A stretch of 27,638 bases of DNA from an uncultured Clostridia bacterium (GTDB lineage Bacteria > Bacillota > Clostridia > Lachnospirales > CAG-274), in contig CAJTVH010000032.1 of the NCBI GenBank assembly GCA_910579745.1, forward strand, positions 1 through 27,638. The letters run 5' to 3'. Under the pieces are notes generated by a model. That model was not told where the DNA came from, did no database searches, and saw nothing but the letters and a program-made list of their open reading frames with translations. Position 1 is the stretch's first letter. The number at the start of each line of letters is the position of its first letter. Made by a program: the position numbers and the translations under genes. Positions 15,286 through 22,983 of the stretch are shown here, in pieces.

Positions 15286-17169
15286 TCATCTGGCTTTTCT
15301 TTTAAGACCCCAAAATGATAAAATTATAAGGATAAAAAATACAATACTTCCTATTCCCCCAAGACCAAATACCCCCGAAATATCAATGACGTCAGATAAT
15401 ACTCCATTTTTAAACGGTATGACTGCCAAAACGGCGAGAATAATTCCGACAAGACCCTCTCCGGCTATAAGTCCCGAAGAATATAAAATTCCTTTTTCCA
15501 CGCTTTCCTTGCTGTTTTTATTTTTGTCAAAAACCCATCTTATAAGCCCTCCTATCATAATTGGAACACTTAAATGTATAGGCAGATATAAACCTACGGC
15601 AAAAGGCAAAACGGGAATTCCTAAAATATCTACCACAATGGCTATAAACGCCCCAGCGATAACAAATGTCCAGGGCAAATTCCCATCCATAACCCCCTCG
15701 ACAACCATTTTCATAAGAGTGGCCTGCGGAGCGGAAAGCTCTTCCGAGCCGTATCCCCACGCCATATTTAAAAGATAAAGAACCCCTCCTATTGTAAGAG
15801 CGGAAATAATTACACCGATAAACTCTCCTATCTGTTGCTTTTTGGGCGTCGCTCCGAGCAAAAATCCTGTTTTTAAATCCTGTGATGTGTCTCCGGCGAC
15901 AGCCCCGACAATACATATAACCGAACCTATAGCGATAGCGGAGAGCATACCCTCTCTTCCTAAAACTCCCGTCGCCTTTAATATAACTGCGGCTATAAGC
16001 AAAGTCGCGATAGCCATGCCCGATACAGGATTATTACTGCTGCCCACAAGTCCGACAAGCCTTGATGAGACGGCGGCGAAAAAAAATGAGAACACGGCTA
16101 TGATAAGAGCCCCTGTTAAGTTAACGGGAACAGTGGGAACAATCCATATAATAAGTATTAAAAGTAATATTGTAATTCCGATAATTTTAATGGAAATGTC
16201 CCTCTCCGTTCTCTTTTCTGATATTTTCTCGTTTTTCTCCGCCTTGACTCCTTTAATTGTCTGAGAAATAGTCCTCATGATTAAAGGAGATGTTTTAATA
16301 AGGCTTAAAATACCTCCCATAGCTACTGTTCCCGCGCCTATATATCTTATATAATAACTCCATAAATCGAAAGAATCCATTGATGAAACAGGGTCGCTCG
16401 CCGGGAAAAGAACGTTGTCGCCGGAAAAGACACTTATAAGGGGCATAAGTACAAGCCATCCCAAAACACCTCCGGCGAATATATATGATGCTATTTTTGA
16501 GCCGCATATAAACCCTACACCCAATAGAGCTGGAAGAATATCCGTTCCAAAACCGCCTTTAAACTTGTTAAACTCAAAATGAAGCTGAGACGCGAACAGC
16601 TTAAATCCGTCGGTTAAAAGCTTGTATAAGGCGGCTATACCAAGACCGGCGAATACGACCGCCGCTCCTTTTCCCCCTTTCTCTCCCGCGATAAGCACCT
16701 CCGAGCAGGCTGTCCCCTCAGGATAAGGAAGCTTGCCATGTTCCCGTACAATTAAGGCCCGCCTTAAAGGAACCATAAATAAAACGCCTAAAATCCCTCC
16801 GCACAGAGCTATAATAGTAATGTTTAACAAAGACGGAGGCTCTCCTCCCCATTCCCTCTGCCACATAAATAAAGCGGGTAAAGTAAAAATCGCTCCGGCG
16901 GCTACCGATTCCCCCGCCGAACCTATGGTTTGAACAATGTTGTTTTCCAAAATGGAATCCCTTTTTAAAATAATTCTTATAATGCCCATGGAAATAACCG
17001 CCGCGGGAATAGAAGCCGACACTGTCATTCCAACCCTCAGCCCAAGATAGGCGTTGGCGGCGCTGAAAACCACCGCGAGAATAATTCCTATAACGACTGA
17101 CGTAACGGTAATTTCAGGCATTTTCCTCTCGGCGGAAATAAAAGGTTTAAAATTTTCTTCATTTTTCAT
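15286..17169 (-). CDS. OPT-family oligopeptide transporter
   Basis: A 627-residue multi-spanning membrane protein of the OPT superfamily, proton-driven importers of small peptides or metal chelates. The N-terminus ERKMPEITVTSVVIGIILAV followed by FSAANAYLGLRVGMTVSASI is the typical bacterial OPT start. Other signatures are PYPEGTACSEVLIAG, GDTSQDLKTGFLLGATPKKQ and AGAFIAIVVDILGIPVLPFA followed by VGLYLPIHLSVPI. I count about 14-16 hydrophobic segments, as expected. The ATG is preceded by AAGGAG. No peptidase or second transporter component is adjacent, so the substrate is open; peptides are the default for this bacterial branch. Confidence 0.93.
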   Translation of the reverse strand: MKNEENFKPFISAERKMPEITVTSVVIGIILAVVFSAANAYLGLRVGMTVSASIPAAVISMGIIRIILKRDSILENNIVQTIGSAGESVAAGAIFTLPALFMWQREWGGEPPSLLNITIIALCGGILGVLFMVPLRRALIVREHGKLPYPEGTACSEVLIAGEKGGKGAAVVFAGLGIAALYKLLTDGFKLFASQLHFEFNKFKGGFGTDILPALLGVGFICGSKIASYIFAGGVLGWLVLMPLISVFSGDNVLFPASDPVSSMDSFDLWSYYIRYIGAGTVAMGGILSLIKTSPLIMRTISQTIKGVKAEKNEKISEKRTERDISIKIIGITILLLILIIWIVPTVPVNLTGALIIAVFSFFFAAVSSRLVGLVGSSNNPVSGMAIATLLIAAVILKATGVLGREGMLSAIAIGSVICIVGAVAGDTSQDLKTGFLLGATPKKQQIGEFIGVIISALTIGGVLYLLNMAWGYGSEELSAPQATLMKMVVEGVMDGNLPWTFVIAGAFIAIVVDILGIPVLPFAVGLYLPIHLSVPIMIGGLIRWVFDKNKNSKESVEKGILYSSGLIAGEGLVGIILAVLAVIPFKNGVLSDVIDISGVFGLGGIGSIVFFILIILSFWGLKRKAR

Positions 17170-17225
17170 AAAATTTATCTCCTTAAATTTTTGTCTGCGT
17201 AATAAAACGGCGTTTATGCACTCTT

Positions 17226-17231
17226 ATTATA
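17226..17231 (-). promoter_or_regulatory. possible -10 element for the OPT gene
   Basis: Reverse-strand TATAAT about 57 bases before the ATG. No good -35 lies at 16-18 bases, so it is a weak promoter or needs an activator. Confidence 0.35.
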
Positions 17232-17355
17232 TCCAAAATATACAAAACAATGCTTTTCAAACCATCAAAAAATAAAAATTTATAAAATAATAAAGAAAAT
17301 CCATTTATGTATTTATACTTAATATAAACTTCGATGAGAGAATAACAGCAAAACC

Positions 17356-17431
17356 GTTTATTTTTTAATAATTTTTTGGATATTTCGCGTATATAATTGA
17401 TAGCTTATGATAGTTTTTAGATACGCTCTAG
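17356..17431. repeat. half copy of the GAGCGTATCTGAAAAC MITE
   Basis: Bases 17356-17424 match 12119-12187 at 66 of 69 positions, and the end is bordered by CTAG (17428-17431). The opposite half is absent, so it is a truncated element or a solo end. The remaining 17170-17676 gap holds no gene that I can support. Confidence 0.7.
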
Positions 17432-17614
17432 TATAAATTCTTATCTAAACTCACTTTATACTTAACATACTTATTTATTTTTATGGCGGTTCCTCCATAA
17501 AATTATTTTATATTGAAATCTTTCAAATTGCTGTAACCTTCTCCGCGCTTTATATGTCTGTGTATTAAACACTTTTGTTAAAACGGCATAAAGTATCCCA
17601 TTTTATCGACATAC

Positions 17615-17647
17615 TAAAAAGGCGCTGCGAAAAGCAGTGCCTTTTTT
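17615..17647 (-). terminator. intrinsic terminator of flaG-fliS
   Basis: AAAAAGGCGCTGC and GCAGTGCCTTTTTT form a stem around a GAAA loop. It lies 30 bases after the fliS stop and is flanked by T runs in both orientations. Confidence 0.85.
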
Positions 17648-17676
17648 ATCCCGTAAATATGCCTGATTTAAAAAAA

Positions 17677-18054
17677 TTAATCCTGTTTCGCAAGTTTCAT
17701 AGCCTCTTTCCATGTATCCCTCATGGTTCTTATAAGACCTGTCGCTTCCTCAAGAAGTTCAACGCTTTTCTTAATATTCGCGTTTACAAGACATCTGTAA
17801 ATATAATCATACATCATATCAAATTGCTCAGAAATTTGATATTTTCGGTTAAGAGTAATCTGAAATTCACGAATTATATCCTCTACCCTTTGAATAAGCT
17901 TATTGGCTTTAATATAGTCATCTTGCTCAAAAGCGACCATCGCCTGATTACAAAATTTTAAAGCGCCGTTATAAAGCATAAGCGTAAGTTCTTCCGGCGT
18001 AGCGGTGTTAATAGCGTTTAGTCGGTATTTATCATATGGGTTATTAATTGACAT
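17677..18054 (-). CDS. fliS: flagellar export chaperone FliS
   Basis: Binds the C-terminus of flagellin in the cytoplasm, prevents early polymerisation and hands it to the export gate. The 125-residue length is normal. The N-terminus NPYDKYRLNAINTATPEELT followed by LMLYNGALKF is the family hallmark (usual form 'YxxxxvxTAsPxxLixmLYdGal'). The rest is four helices ending in FMMDTWKEAMK-like sequence (RTMRDTWKEAMKLAKQD). It is 25 bases downstream of flaG with AAGGAGG before the ATG, and a terminator follows. The flagellin gene itself is not in the window. Confidence 0.96.
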   Translation of the reverse strand: MSINNPYDKYRLNAINTATPEELTLMLYNGALKFCNQAMVAFEQDDYIKANKLIQRVEDIIREFQITLNRKYQISEQFDMMYDYIYRCLVNANIKKSVELLEEATGLIRTMRDTWKEAMKLAKQD

Positions 18055-18079
18055 AACAACCTCCTTAATTTAGTAATAA

Positions 18080-18523
18080 TTATCTTTTCTCATCAAGTAA
18101 AATACCTGAAAGCTCCTGAAGCTTGGCATAAAAATCAAGACTTTCCTCTGAAGGAATCTCTTTAATAACTTTACCGTCTGAATCTTTGATTCTTATCATA
18201 ATTTGGTTAGTCTTATCATGAACCGAATAGGAAAACTGTCTTGTAGTTTCTTTGAGTTTCTCATTAGCGATTTTAATGGCGCTCTCAATGTCCTCGATTG
18301 AGTAACTGCCTTTATAGGCCGACATGTTTTCCTCGTCACCGGTAACGTTTTTCTGCTTTTTCTGAGCGTCAGCGTTTGCCTTTAACTGTGCGGCGTTATT
18401 TACTTTTAATTTCTCATCGGCGATTTTCGTTTCCAGTTTTTGTGACATATTGGAATAATCAGTCGCTGTGTAATTGGCTTTTTCAGTATCGTTTCTTGAA
18501 ATTTTAAGACTATCAAAATCCAT
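18080..18523 (-). CDS. flaG: FlaG family flagellar protein
   Basis: A small cytoplasmic or exported protein linked to filament length control and usually found beside fliD and fliS. The protein is 147 residues. The N-terminal 70 residues are hydrophilic and variable (TATDYSNMSQKLETKIADEK). The conserved FlaG domain covers about 78-147: AIKIANEKLKETTRQFSYSV, then QIMIRIKDSDGKVIKEIPSE and LSGILLDEK. A purine-rich site (AAAGGGGGT) precedes the ATG. Molecular role is poorly understood in the family. It starts the flaG-fliS transcript after a 660-base non-coding gap. Confidence 0.9.
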   Translation of the reverse strand: MDFDSLKISRNDTEKANYTATDYSNMSQKLETKIADEKLKVNNAAQLKANADAQKKQKNVTGDEENMSAYKGSYSIEDIESAIKIANEKLKETTRQFSYSVHDKTNQIMIRIKDSDGKVIKEIPSEESLDFYAKLQELSGILLDEKR

Positions 18524-18628
18524 TTTAATAGACCCCCTTTATTAATATAAACTTATAAATTTATGACTTGTCATATCACAAAACCAATAAATAATAACTT
18601 ATACTAAACACTGTTTAAATAGCGTATG

Positions 18629-18732
18629 AAATCGATTTACACCCCATATGGCAAATTTTTAGCGTCATGAAAGTTTTTCATAAAGTCAAAAGTTTTGTAG
18701 CGTTAAGAAAATTTGAGTAAATCGATTTTTTT
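18629..18732. repeat. rod-shaped inverted repeat in the flaG-fliT gap
   Basis: Arms AAATCGATTTAC (18629-18640) and GTAAATCGATTT (18717-18728) are perfect complements. Inner arms 18652-18664 and 18701-18715 pair with one bulge and G-T pairs. Seven Ts follow on the plus strand (18726-18732), as in a terminator for rightward transcription. It may also be a MITE or a small RNA. Confidence 0.55.
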
Positions 18733-18846
18733 GTCAATCCCTTAAATGGTGTTTATTAGCAAGATTAAATTTATTTATAAATTGATTTAAGCCTTGCCCT
18801 GAACTGAACCTAATCTCTTTAAAAAAACGAATATTAACATATCACA

Positions 18847-18886
18847 CGACATAGGAAACAAAAAATATTTTTCGCCTCCTATGTCG
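18847..18886. repeat. 10-bp hairpin in the flaG-fliT gap
   Basis: CGACATAGGA (18847-18856) and TCCTATGTCG (18877-18886) are perfect complements, with an AAAAATATTTTT palindrome in the loop that lengthens the stem. It could end fliT transcripts, although no U run follows. The rest of 18524-19186 shows no credible gene. Confidence 0.5.
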
Positions 18887-19149
18887 GTTTATCCGCTTTT
18901 AAAAAAAGAAATTAGCGTAAATTTTAAAACTCAGTCCAAAGCAAAACCTTATAAAAATTTTCAGCTATTTAATCTTAAATGGCATTTGTGACTTTATACT
19001 TAAAAATTATCGGTTAGCTTTTATTCTCATAATTTCCCGAACGCATCGCCGGCTTACGCCGAATACGTTAAAAACTCGGTAAAAGTTTTATATCTCATCG
19101 GAACAAAAATTCCTTTTTAAGTCTCCGTTTATAAATACAAATACTTAAT

Positions 19150-19175
19150 TAAATCCTCCTAAAATTAACCGATAA
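19150..19175 (+). promoter_or_regulatory. possible antisense sigma-D-like promoter
   Basis: Plus-strand TAAA (19150-19153), 14 bases, ACCGATAA (19168-19175), two mismatches from consensus in the -10. It would transcribe antisense to the FliT-like gene and the end of fliD. A single unsupported match. Confidence 0.25.
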
Positions 19176-19186
19176 CTTATTGAATC

Positions 19187-19627
19187 TTACTGTTTACTGT
19201 CAAACCCTCCGTAGCTCTGACCTGTAAAAAACTCATCATAGCTTTCTCTAACTTGCTGTGACTGTTTTAAATTACGCAAATTATTTTTAATGAGCTGTAA
19301 GAGATTAGTCATAATTTTTTGATTTCTTTTATCAAGCTCTATTATCTGTTCGATAACGGCTTTCATCTCCTCTTCGCGTTTTTCAAAATCTTTATAAAAA
19401 GAAGTCTTTTTATCTTCATCTAAAATAATAAACTCTTTTATTTTTTTGTCAAGAGTTTGACAGTTTTTAATTAACAATTCTCTTTTGTTCAAAAAATTGT
19501 GAATTCTCTCAACGTCTTCCTCAGCAGCCTTAAACTTTCTCTCTTTTGTCATTTCAAGAATAGTTAAGAGACAATCCTTTTTCTGCTTTAAAAGTTCCTT
19601 TAAGCGTTTCTGGTCGTTAAAGTCCAT
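19187..19627 (-). CDS. FliT-like flagellar protein, probable chaperone
   Basis: A 146-residue, highly charged, all-helical protein next to fliD. It has the look of the FliT/FlgN class of export chaperones: about 90 residues of amphipathic coiled-coil helix (KKDCLLTILEMTKERKFKAA), a central NCQTLDKKIKEFII, and a Q/N-rich end. In many Firmicutes this position, after fliD, is held by fliT, whose product binds FliD. The sequence itself is too variable for a firm name. I chose the second ATG (19627), seven bases after GGAG; the first (19633) is only two bases away from it. It lies 48 bases after fliD and is probably co-transcribed. Confidence 0.6.
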   Translation of the reverse strand: MDFNDQKRLKELLKQKKDCLLTILEMTKERKFKAAEEDVERIHNFLNKRELLIKNCQTLDKKIKEFIILDEDKKTSFYKDFEKREEEMKAVIEQIIELDKRNQKIMTNLLQLIKNNLRNLKQSQQVRESYDEFFTGQSYGGFDSKQ

Positions 19628-19675
19628 AGGCATTCTCCAAAAAATTATTTTCTCACGCCGTAAAGCTCTTTATAA

Positions 19676-21934
19676 TTATTGACCCATCATTGAGAACAAA
19701 GCGTTAATTTGATTGTTTGAGTTCATAATTGATGATTCCATCATTGAGAACATTGAGTAATATCTCTGTTCCTTGCTGATAAGTTTTTCTTTCTCTCTTG
19801 ATATTTTCTCGTTAAGATCTTTAATCTGTTTGCTTAAAGTATTCTCGTTCACGCTAGACGTACCCGCGATACCAGCCTTCTCACGAAGAGCGCCTTTTCT
19901 GCCCACAGCACTTTCAATAATGCCCTCAAGATTCTCCGCGAGTCCTTTTCCGCTGGTCGTACCTTTTCCGGTAAAGATGGCCTGAATATCATCAATATTG
20001 TTTTTGATAGCGTCTTTAAGCTTTGTCTCGTCAATAACAAGTTTTCCGCTGTCAGCGTACTCCGATGAGGTTGTTATACCTAAATCATATAAAGCGGTCT
20101 TCGTCCCGTCGGACTTTGTCACAGGAGTATATATAGCGCTTCTCATTTTAGAGAGTATAGTTGATATTGTGCTATCTCTGTAAAGAAGACCCGTTTTGGC
20201 TTTTTCTTCCCAAAGTTTAATCTCGTCCTCGTCCATCTCTTTCTTTTCCTGATCTGTAAGAGGCTCGTAATATGTGTAATCGTCGCTTTTCGCTCTTCTT
20301 TCCTTTACCTGTTTGTTAAGGTCCTCAATTAAAGTGTTGTATTCGTCAACAAATGTCTTTATAGTATCATATATTCCATCAACGTCCGTCTCGTTTCCAA
20401 TAGTAATTGTTTCGCCGGCTTCGGTGACTTTGTTTAACGTTATCTCCATACCGTCAAGTTCTATATTGTTAGACGTACGTGATGTTTCAACGCCGTCAAT
20501 TTTCACAACAGCGTCCTGAGCGGCTTTTGTACGCTGCGCCGCCATATTAGACGTATCAAATCCCATAGACTCTAAAACTCTGTTCGTGCTTAAATCACCG
20601 CCGAATTTTATCTCGTTCACGGCGCCTGACTCCGCCGACTCGAATGTAAACTTTCTGTTTGTGGCGTTATAGCTCACTTTAACCTCGGCGTCACTTGAAT
20701 TTATATTCTCTAAAAACGTGGCGAGATTATCGTCTTTTGAGAATTCTATTTTCTCTCCGTTTATGGTGAGGCTCGCTTTTCCGTCGGCGTCCCATAAACT
20801 GGAGTCAAAAATATCCTCAAGAGTTGTTGTGTTAGTAGTCTTCGTAGTGGCGTAATCTATGTTAAAATAGTTCTGAAGGTCGTTTGAGCTTTTAAGAGTC
20901 GCGTCGCTCACCGCTCCGCTAAGAGTGGAATCAACGTTTGAAATAGTAACGTCGCTGCTTCCCGCCGCTAAAATAAGTTCGTCTTTTCCTCCGTCCGTGT
21001 CTATTCTGGCGGCGAGATAACCGCTTATGTCAACTTGCTTGCCGGTAGAATCAACGGCTTTTGTAAGAGCGCTGTTGATTTTAGCGTCGATTGATGAGGT
21101 ATCATCTTTATCCACCGTTACAGTATAAGTCTTTCCGTTCACAGTCACGTTAAAGTTTCCGTAACTTTCTTTTACGGCTTGAGAACTGGCGCTTGTTGAA
21201 AATGTGGCGTAGCTTTCCTTGCTGGTGCCCGCTCCGCCGATGCTGATTTCGTGTCCAAGATTCTCGTTTACGGAAAATCTGCCGTTCGCGTCTAAGGAAA
21301 CTGAAACTTTCTGTCCCTTGCTTTCCGTACCGAAAGCGTCTTTAAGCTTTTCGTTTATTTTGTCCTGAATAGCCGTCGCCTGGTCCGCGGCGCTCATAGA
21401 GCTTAAATTAACCCCCGCGAAATCGCTCGCCTCAAGGTTAATTGTCTTTTCCTTTCCATCAAGGGTTACGGAAAAAGACATTCCGTCGCCTGTAAGTTTA
21501 TTGGCAAGAGCTCCGAGATCAATGTTGGCGTCGCTTTTAATGACTTTTCCCGTAGTTCCCGCGCTTACATAAGTATCGCTTTGGGCGAGCTGTGAAATCT
21601 CAATCTCATATTTCTGACTGGATGTTGATTTATTAATGGTAATAGCGTCCGAATCCCCGCCTTTAGAGGATTTAACGGAGTTTTTAAAACTAGCGAACGC
21701 TGTAGAGTATTTAAGACTGGTGCTTGTTCCAACGCTTGAGAGCCATTTATTCTGAAAATCCTGAAATTTTTTAATAACGTTTCTGTACGCGTCCTGCTGC
21801 CAGGTTTTCCAGCTGACATTTCTCTGGTATCTGTAAAGTTTGGCGCTTTCCGCGTGCATCATTTTCTCTATCATAGCGTCGGTGTCTATTCCCGAGCCTG
21901 ATAAACCCGTAATACGCGTTGTGTTTGTATACAT
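19676..21934 (-). CDS. fliD: flagellar hook-associated protein 2 (filament cap)
   Basis: Forms the cap at the growing filament tip that folds exported flagellin into place. The protein has 752 residues, longer than the 470-500 of E. coli or B. subtilis; the extra length is in the surface-exposed middle (about 110-480), rich in Ser, Thr, Asp and Lys. The N-terminal FliD_N domain begins TRITGLSGSGIDTDAMIEKM, as in the family. The C-terminal FliD_C domain is about 500-740, with DGMEITLNKVTEAGETITI, then IKTFVDEYNTLIEDLNKQV, and ends in a coiled coil (KQIKDLNEKISREKEKLISK). There is no cysteine, usual for flagellar exports. AAGGAGG precedes the ATG, and a sigma-D-like promoter lies about 200 bases upstream. 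Confidence 0.96.
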   Translation of the reverse strand: MYTNTTRITGLSGSGIDTDAMIEKMMHAESAKLYRYQRNVSWKTWQQDAYRNVIKKFQDFQNKWLSSVGTSTSLKYSTAFASFKNSVKSSKGGDSDAITINKSTSSQKYEIEISQLAQSDTYVSAGTTGKVIKSDANIDLGALANKLTGDGMSFSVTLDGKEKTINLEASDFAGVNLSSMSAADQATAIQDKINEKLKDAFGTESKGQKVSVSLDANGRFSVNENLGHEISIGGAGTSKESYATFSTSASSQAVKESYGNFNVTVNGKTYTVTVDKDDTSSIDAKINSALTKAVDSTGKQVDISGYLAARIDTDGGKDELILAAGSSDVTISNVDSTLSGAVSDATLKSSNDLQNYFNIDYATTKTTNTTTLEDIFDSSLWDADGKASLTINGEKIEFSKDDNLATFLENINSSDAEVKVSYNATNRKFTFESAESGAVNEIKFGGDLSTNRVLESMGFDTSNMAAQRTKAAQDAVVKIDGVETSRTSNNIELDGMEITLNKVTEAGETITIGNETDVDGIYDTIKTFVDEYNTLIEDLNKQVKERRAKSDDYTYYEPLTDQEKKEMDEDEIKLWEEKAKTGLLYRDSTISTILSKMRSAIYTPVTKSDGTKTALYDLGITTSSEYADSGKLVIDETKLKDAIKNNIDDIQAIFTGKGTTSGKGLAENLEGIIESAVGRKGALREKAGIAGTSSVNENTLSKQIKDLNEKISREKEKLISKEQRYYSMFSMMESSIMNSNNQINALFSMMGQ

Positions 21935-22136
21935 AATAATTCCTCCTTCAAAATTTCAAAAACAAACCTGTAAACAGCCGTAAAATATATTCGGAAAAAT
22001 AAAATCCTCCTCTATAAATAAGCCGTAAAAAACAATAATTAAAATTTAATTTAAAGAACCCGTCGACAATGGGTGAGAACTTTCTTTAACTCAAAATTTC
22101 TCAAATTGCCGTATAGTTCTGCTTTTTATATTATCT

Positions 22137-22163
22137 ATATCGGTAATAATTAAAATAAACTTA
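22137..22163 (-). promoter_or_regulatory. sigma-D (FliA)-like promoter of fliD
   Basis: Reverse strand TAAG (22160-22163), 15 bases, ACCGATAT (22137-22144), two mismatches from TAAA-N15-GCCGATAT. It lies between the GNAT gene and fliD and points to fliD, giving a leader of about 195 bases. Confidence 0.7.
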
Positions 22164-22187
22164 ACAATAAAAAACAATAAAAAAATA

Positions 22188-22634
22188 CTAAAAATCGCCT
22201 GTTATTTTTATCATATTTATATTATTTTTAAGAATAGAATAATTATTTTTTAAATAAAAATTAAAGGCGGGTGTATTCTTGTCGGTCGTAATCTCAATAA
22301 TATCAATGCCGTCTTTATAAAGTATTTTTTGAATCTCTGTGAGAAATTTTGAGCCTACGCCCCTTTTTTGAAATCTTCTGCCAACGAAAATTTCCGATAC
22401 CCTGTACTTTTTCACTTTAAAATAATCGGAAATAACCCCAACGCAGATTCCCTCCGCCCCATTTTCCGTGTAAAGTACAAATCCGCGGAATTTGGGGGTT
22501 TTAAAAATATCCGTAAAATAATTAAGTACGGAGTCTTTTTTAACCCAGCTATAGTTAAAAGGCTCGTTTTTATAAATATCAAAAAAAATGTCGGCGCATT
22601 TCTCAATATGCTTTCTCTCAAAATCAACAATCAT
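22188..22634 (-). CDS. GNAT-family N-acetyltransferase
   Basis: Transfers an acetyl group from acetyl-CoA to an amine; the substrate is unknown. The 148-residue protein is a single GNAT fold. The acetyl-CoA pyrophosphate loop is seen as RRFQKRGVGSKFL (around residues 86-98, pattern R/Q-x-x-G-x-G/A). The end (DIIEITTDKNTPAFNFYLKN) has the typical beta-alpha-beta finish of stand-alone GNATs. Its start codon overlaps the end of the 119-residue gene by 11 bases and its own ribosome binding site is weak, so translation is probably coupled. Being last in the pseB operon, it could acetylate the 4-amino sugar made by PseC (the PseH step), but it looks more like general RimI/AAC-type GNATs than like PseH. 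Confidence 0.8.
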   Translation of the reverse strand: MIVDFERKHIEKCADIFFDIYKNEPFNYSWVKKDSVLNYFTDIFKTPKFRGFVLYTENGAEGICVGVISDYFKVKKYRVSEIFVGRRFQKRGVGSKFLTEIQKILYKDGIDIIEITTDKNTPAFNFYLKNNYSILKNNINMIKITGDF

Positions 22635-22983
22635 TGTTTAAAACCTTGTAAAACACTTCGCCCCACTCCTCATAAAGAGGTTTAAGCTCATATTCCATAA
22701 TGTCGGCCACTAAGTTAAAATCGCTGTTTTCCATGCCGTCGACAACTTCAGAGACAAACTCTTTTATGTTCCCCGAATCAACTTTAATTTCCGTAATATC
22801 TTGGGTGTACTCCACAATCTGAAGAATCGCCGTAAAACCCTCCGAGATTTGGGCGATAAGGTTTATACCCTCTTTTTTTCTGAGACTCTCGCATACGCCG
22901 TCAACCTGAGAAAGGACCCTGTCCATATACTCAAGAGCCTCGCCGAGCATTTCCATTTTTCCTTTAAGTATCTCATCAGCCAT
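22624..22983 (-). CDS. small helical protein downstream of maf, unknown function
   Basis: A 119-residue acidic, all-helical protein that I do not recognise. Visible features are two amphipathic helices at the N-terminus (MLGEALEYMDRVLSQVDGVC; LIAQISEGFTAILQIVEYTQ) and a Glu- and Asp-rich C-terminal half (EVVDGMENSDFNLVADIMEY). No signal peptide, membrane segment or catalytic motif. It overlaps the end of maf by eight bases, with AAGGAGG before the ATG, and overlaps the GNAT gene by eleven. Such tight coupling suggests that the product works with Maf or in flagellin modification; that is inference from position only. Confidence 0.75.
   Translation of the reverse strand: MADEILKGKMEMLGEALEYMDRVLSQVDGVCESLRKKEGINLIAQISEGFTAILQIVEYTQDITEIKVDSGNIKEFVSEVVDGMENSDFNLVADIMEYELKPLYEEWGEVFYKVLNNDC

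Noticed and set aside
18995..19040. Sigma-D promoter for flaG from ACCGATAA on the reverse strand
   Set aside because: No TAAA-like element at a spacing of 14-16 bases upstream; the -10 alone is weak evidence.
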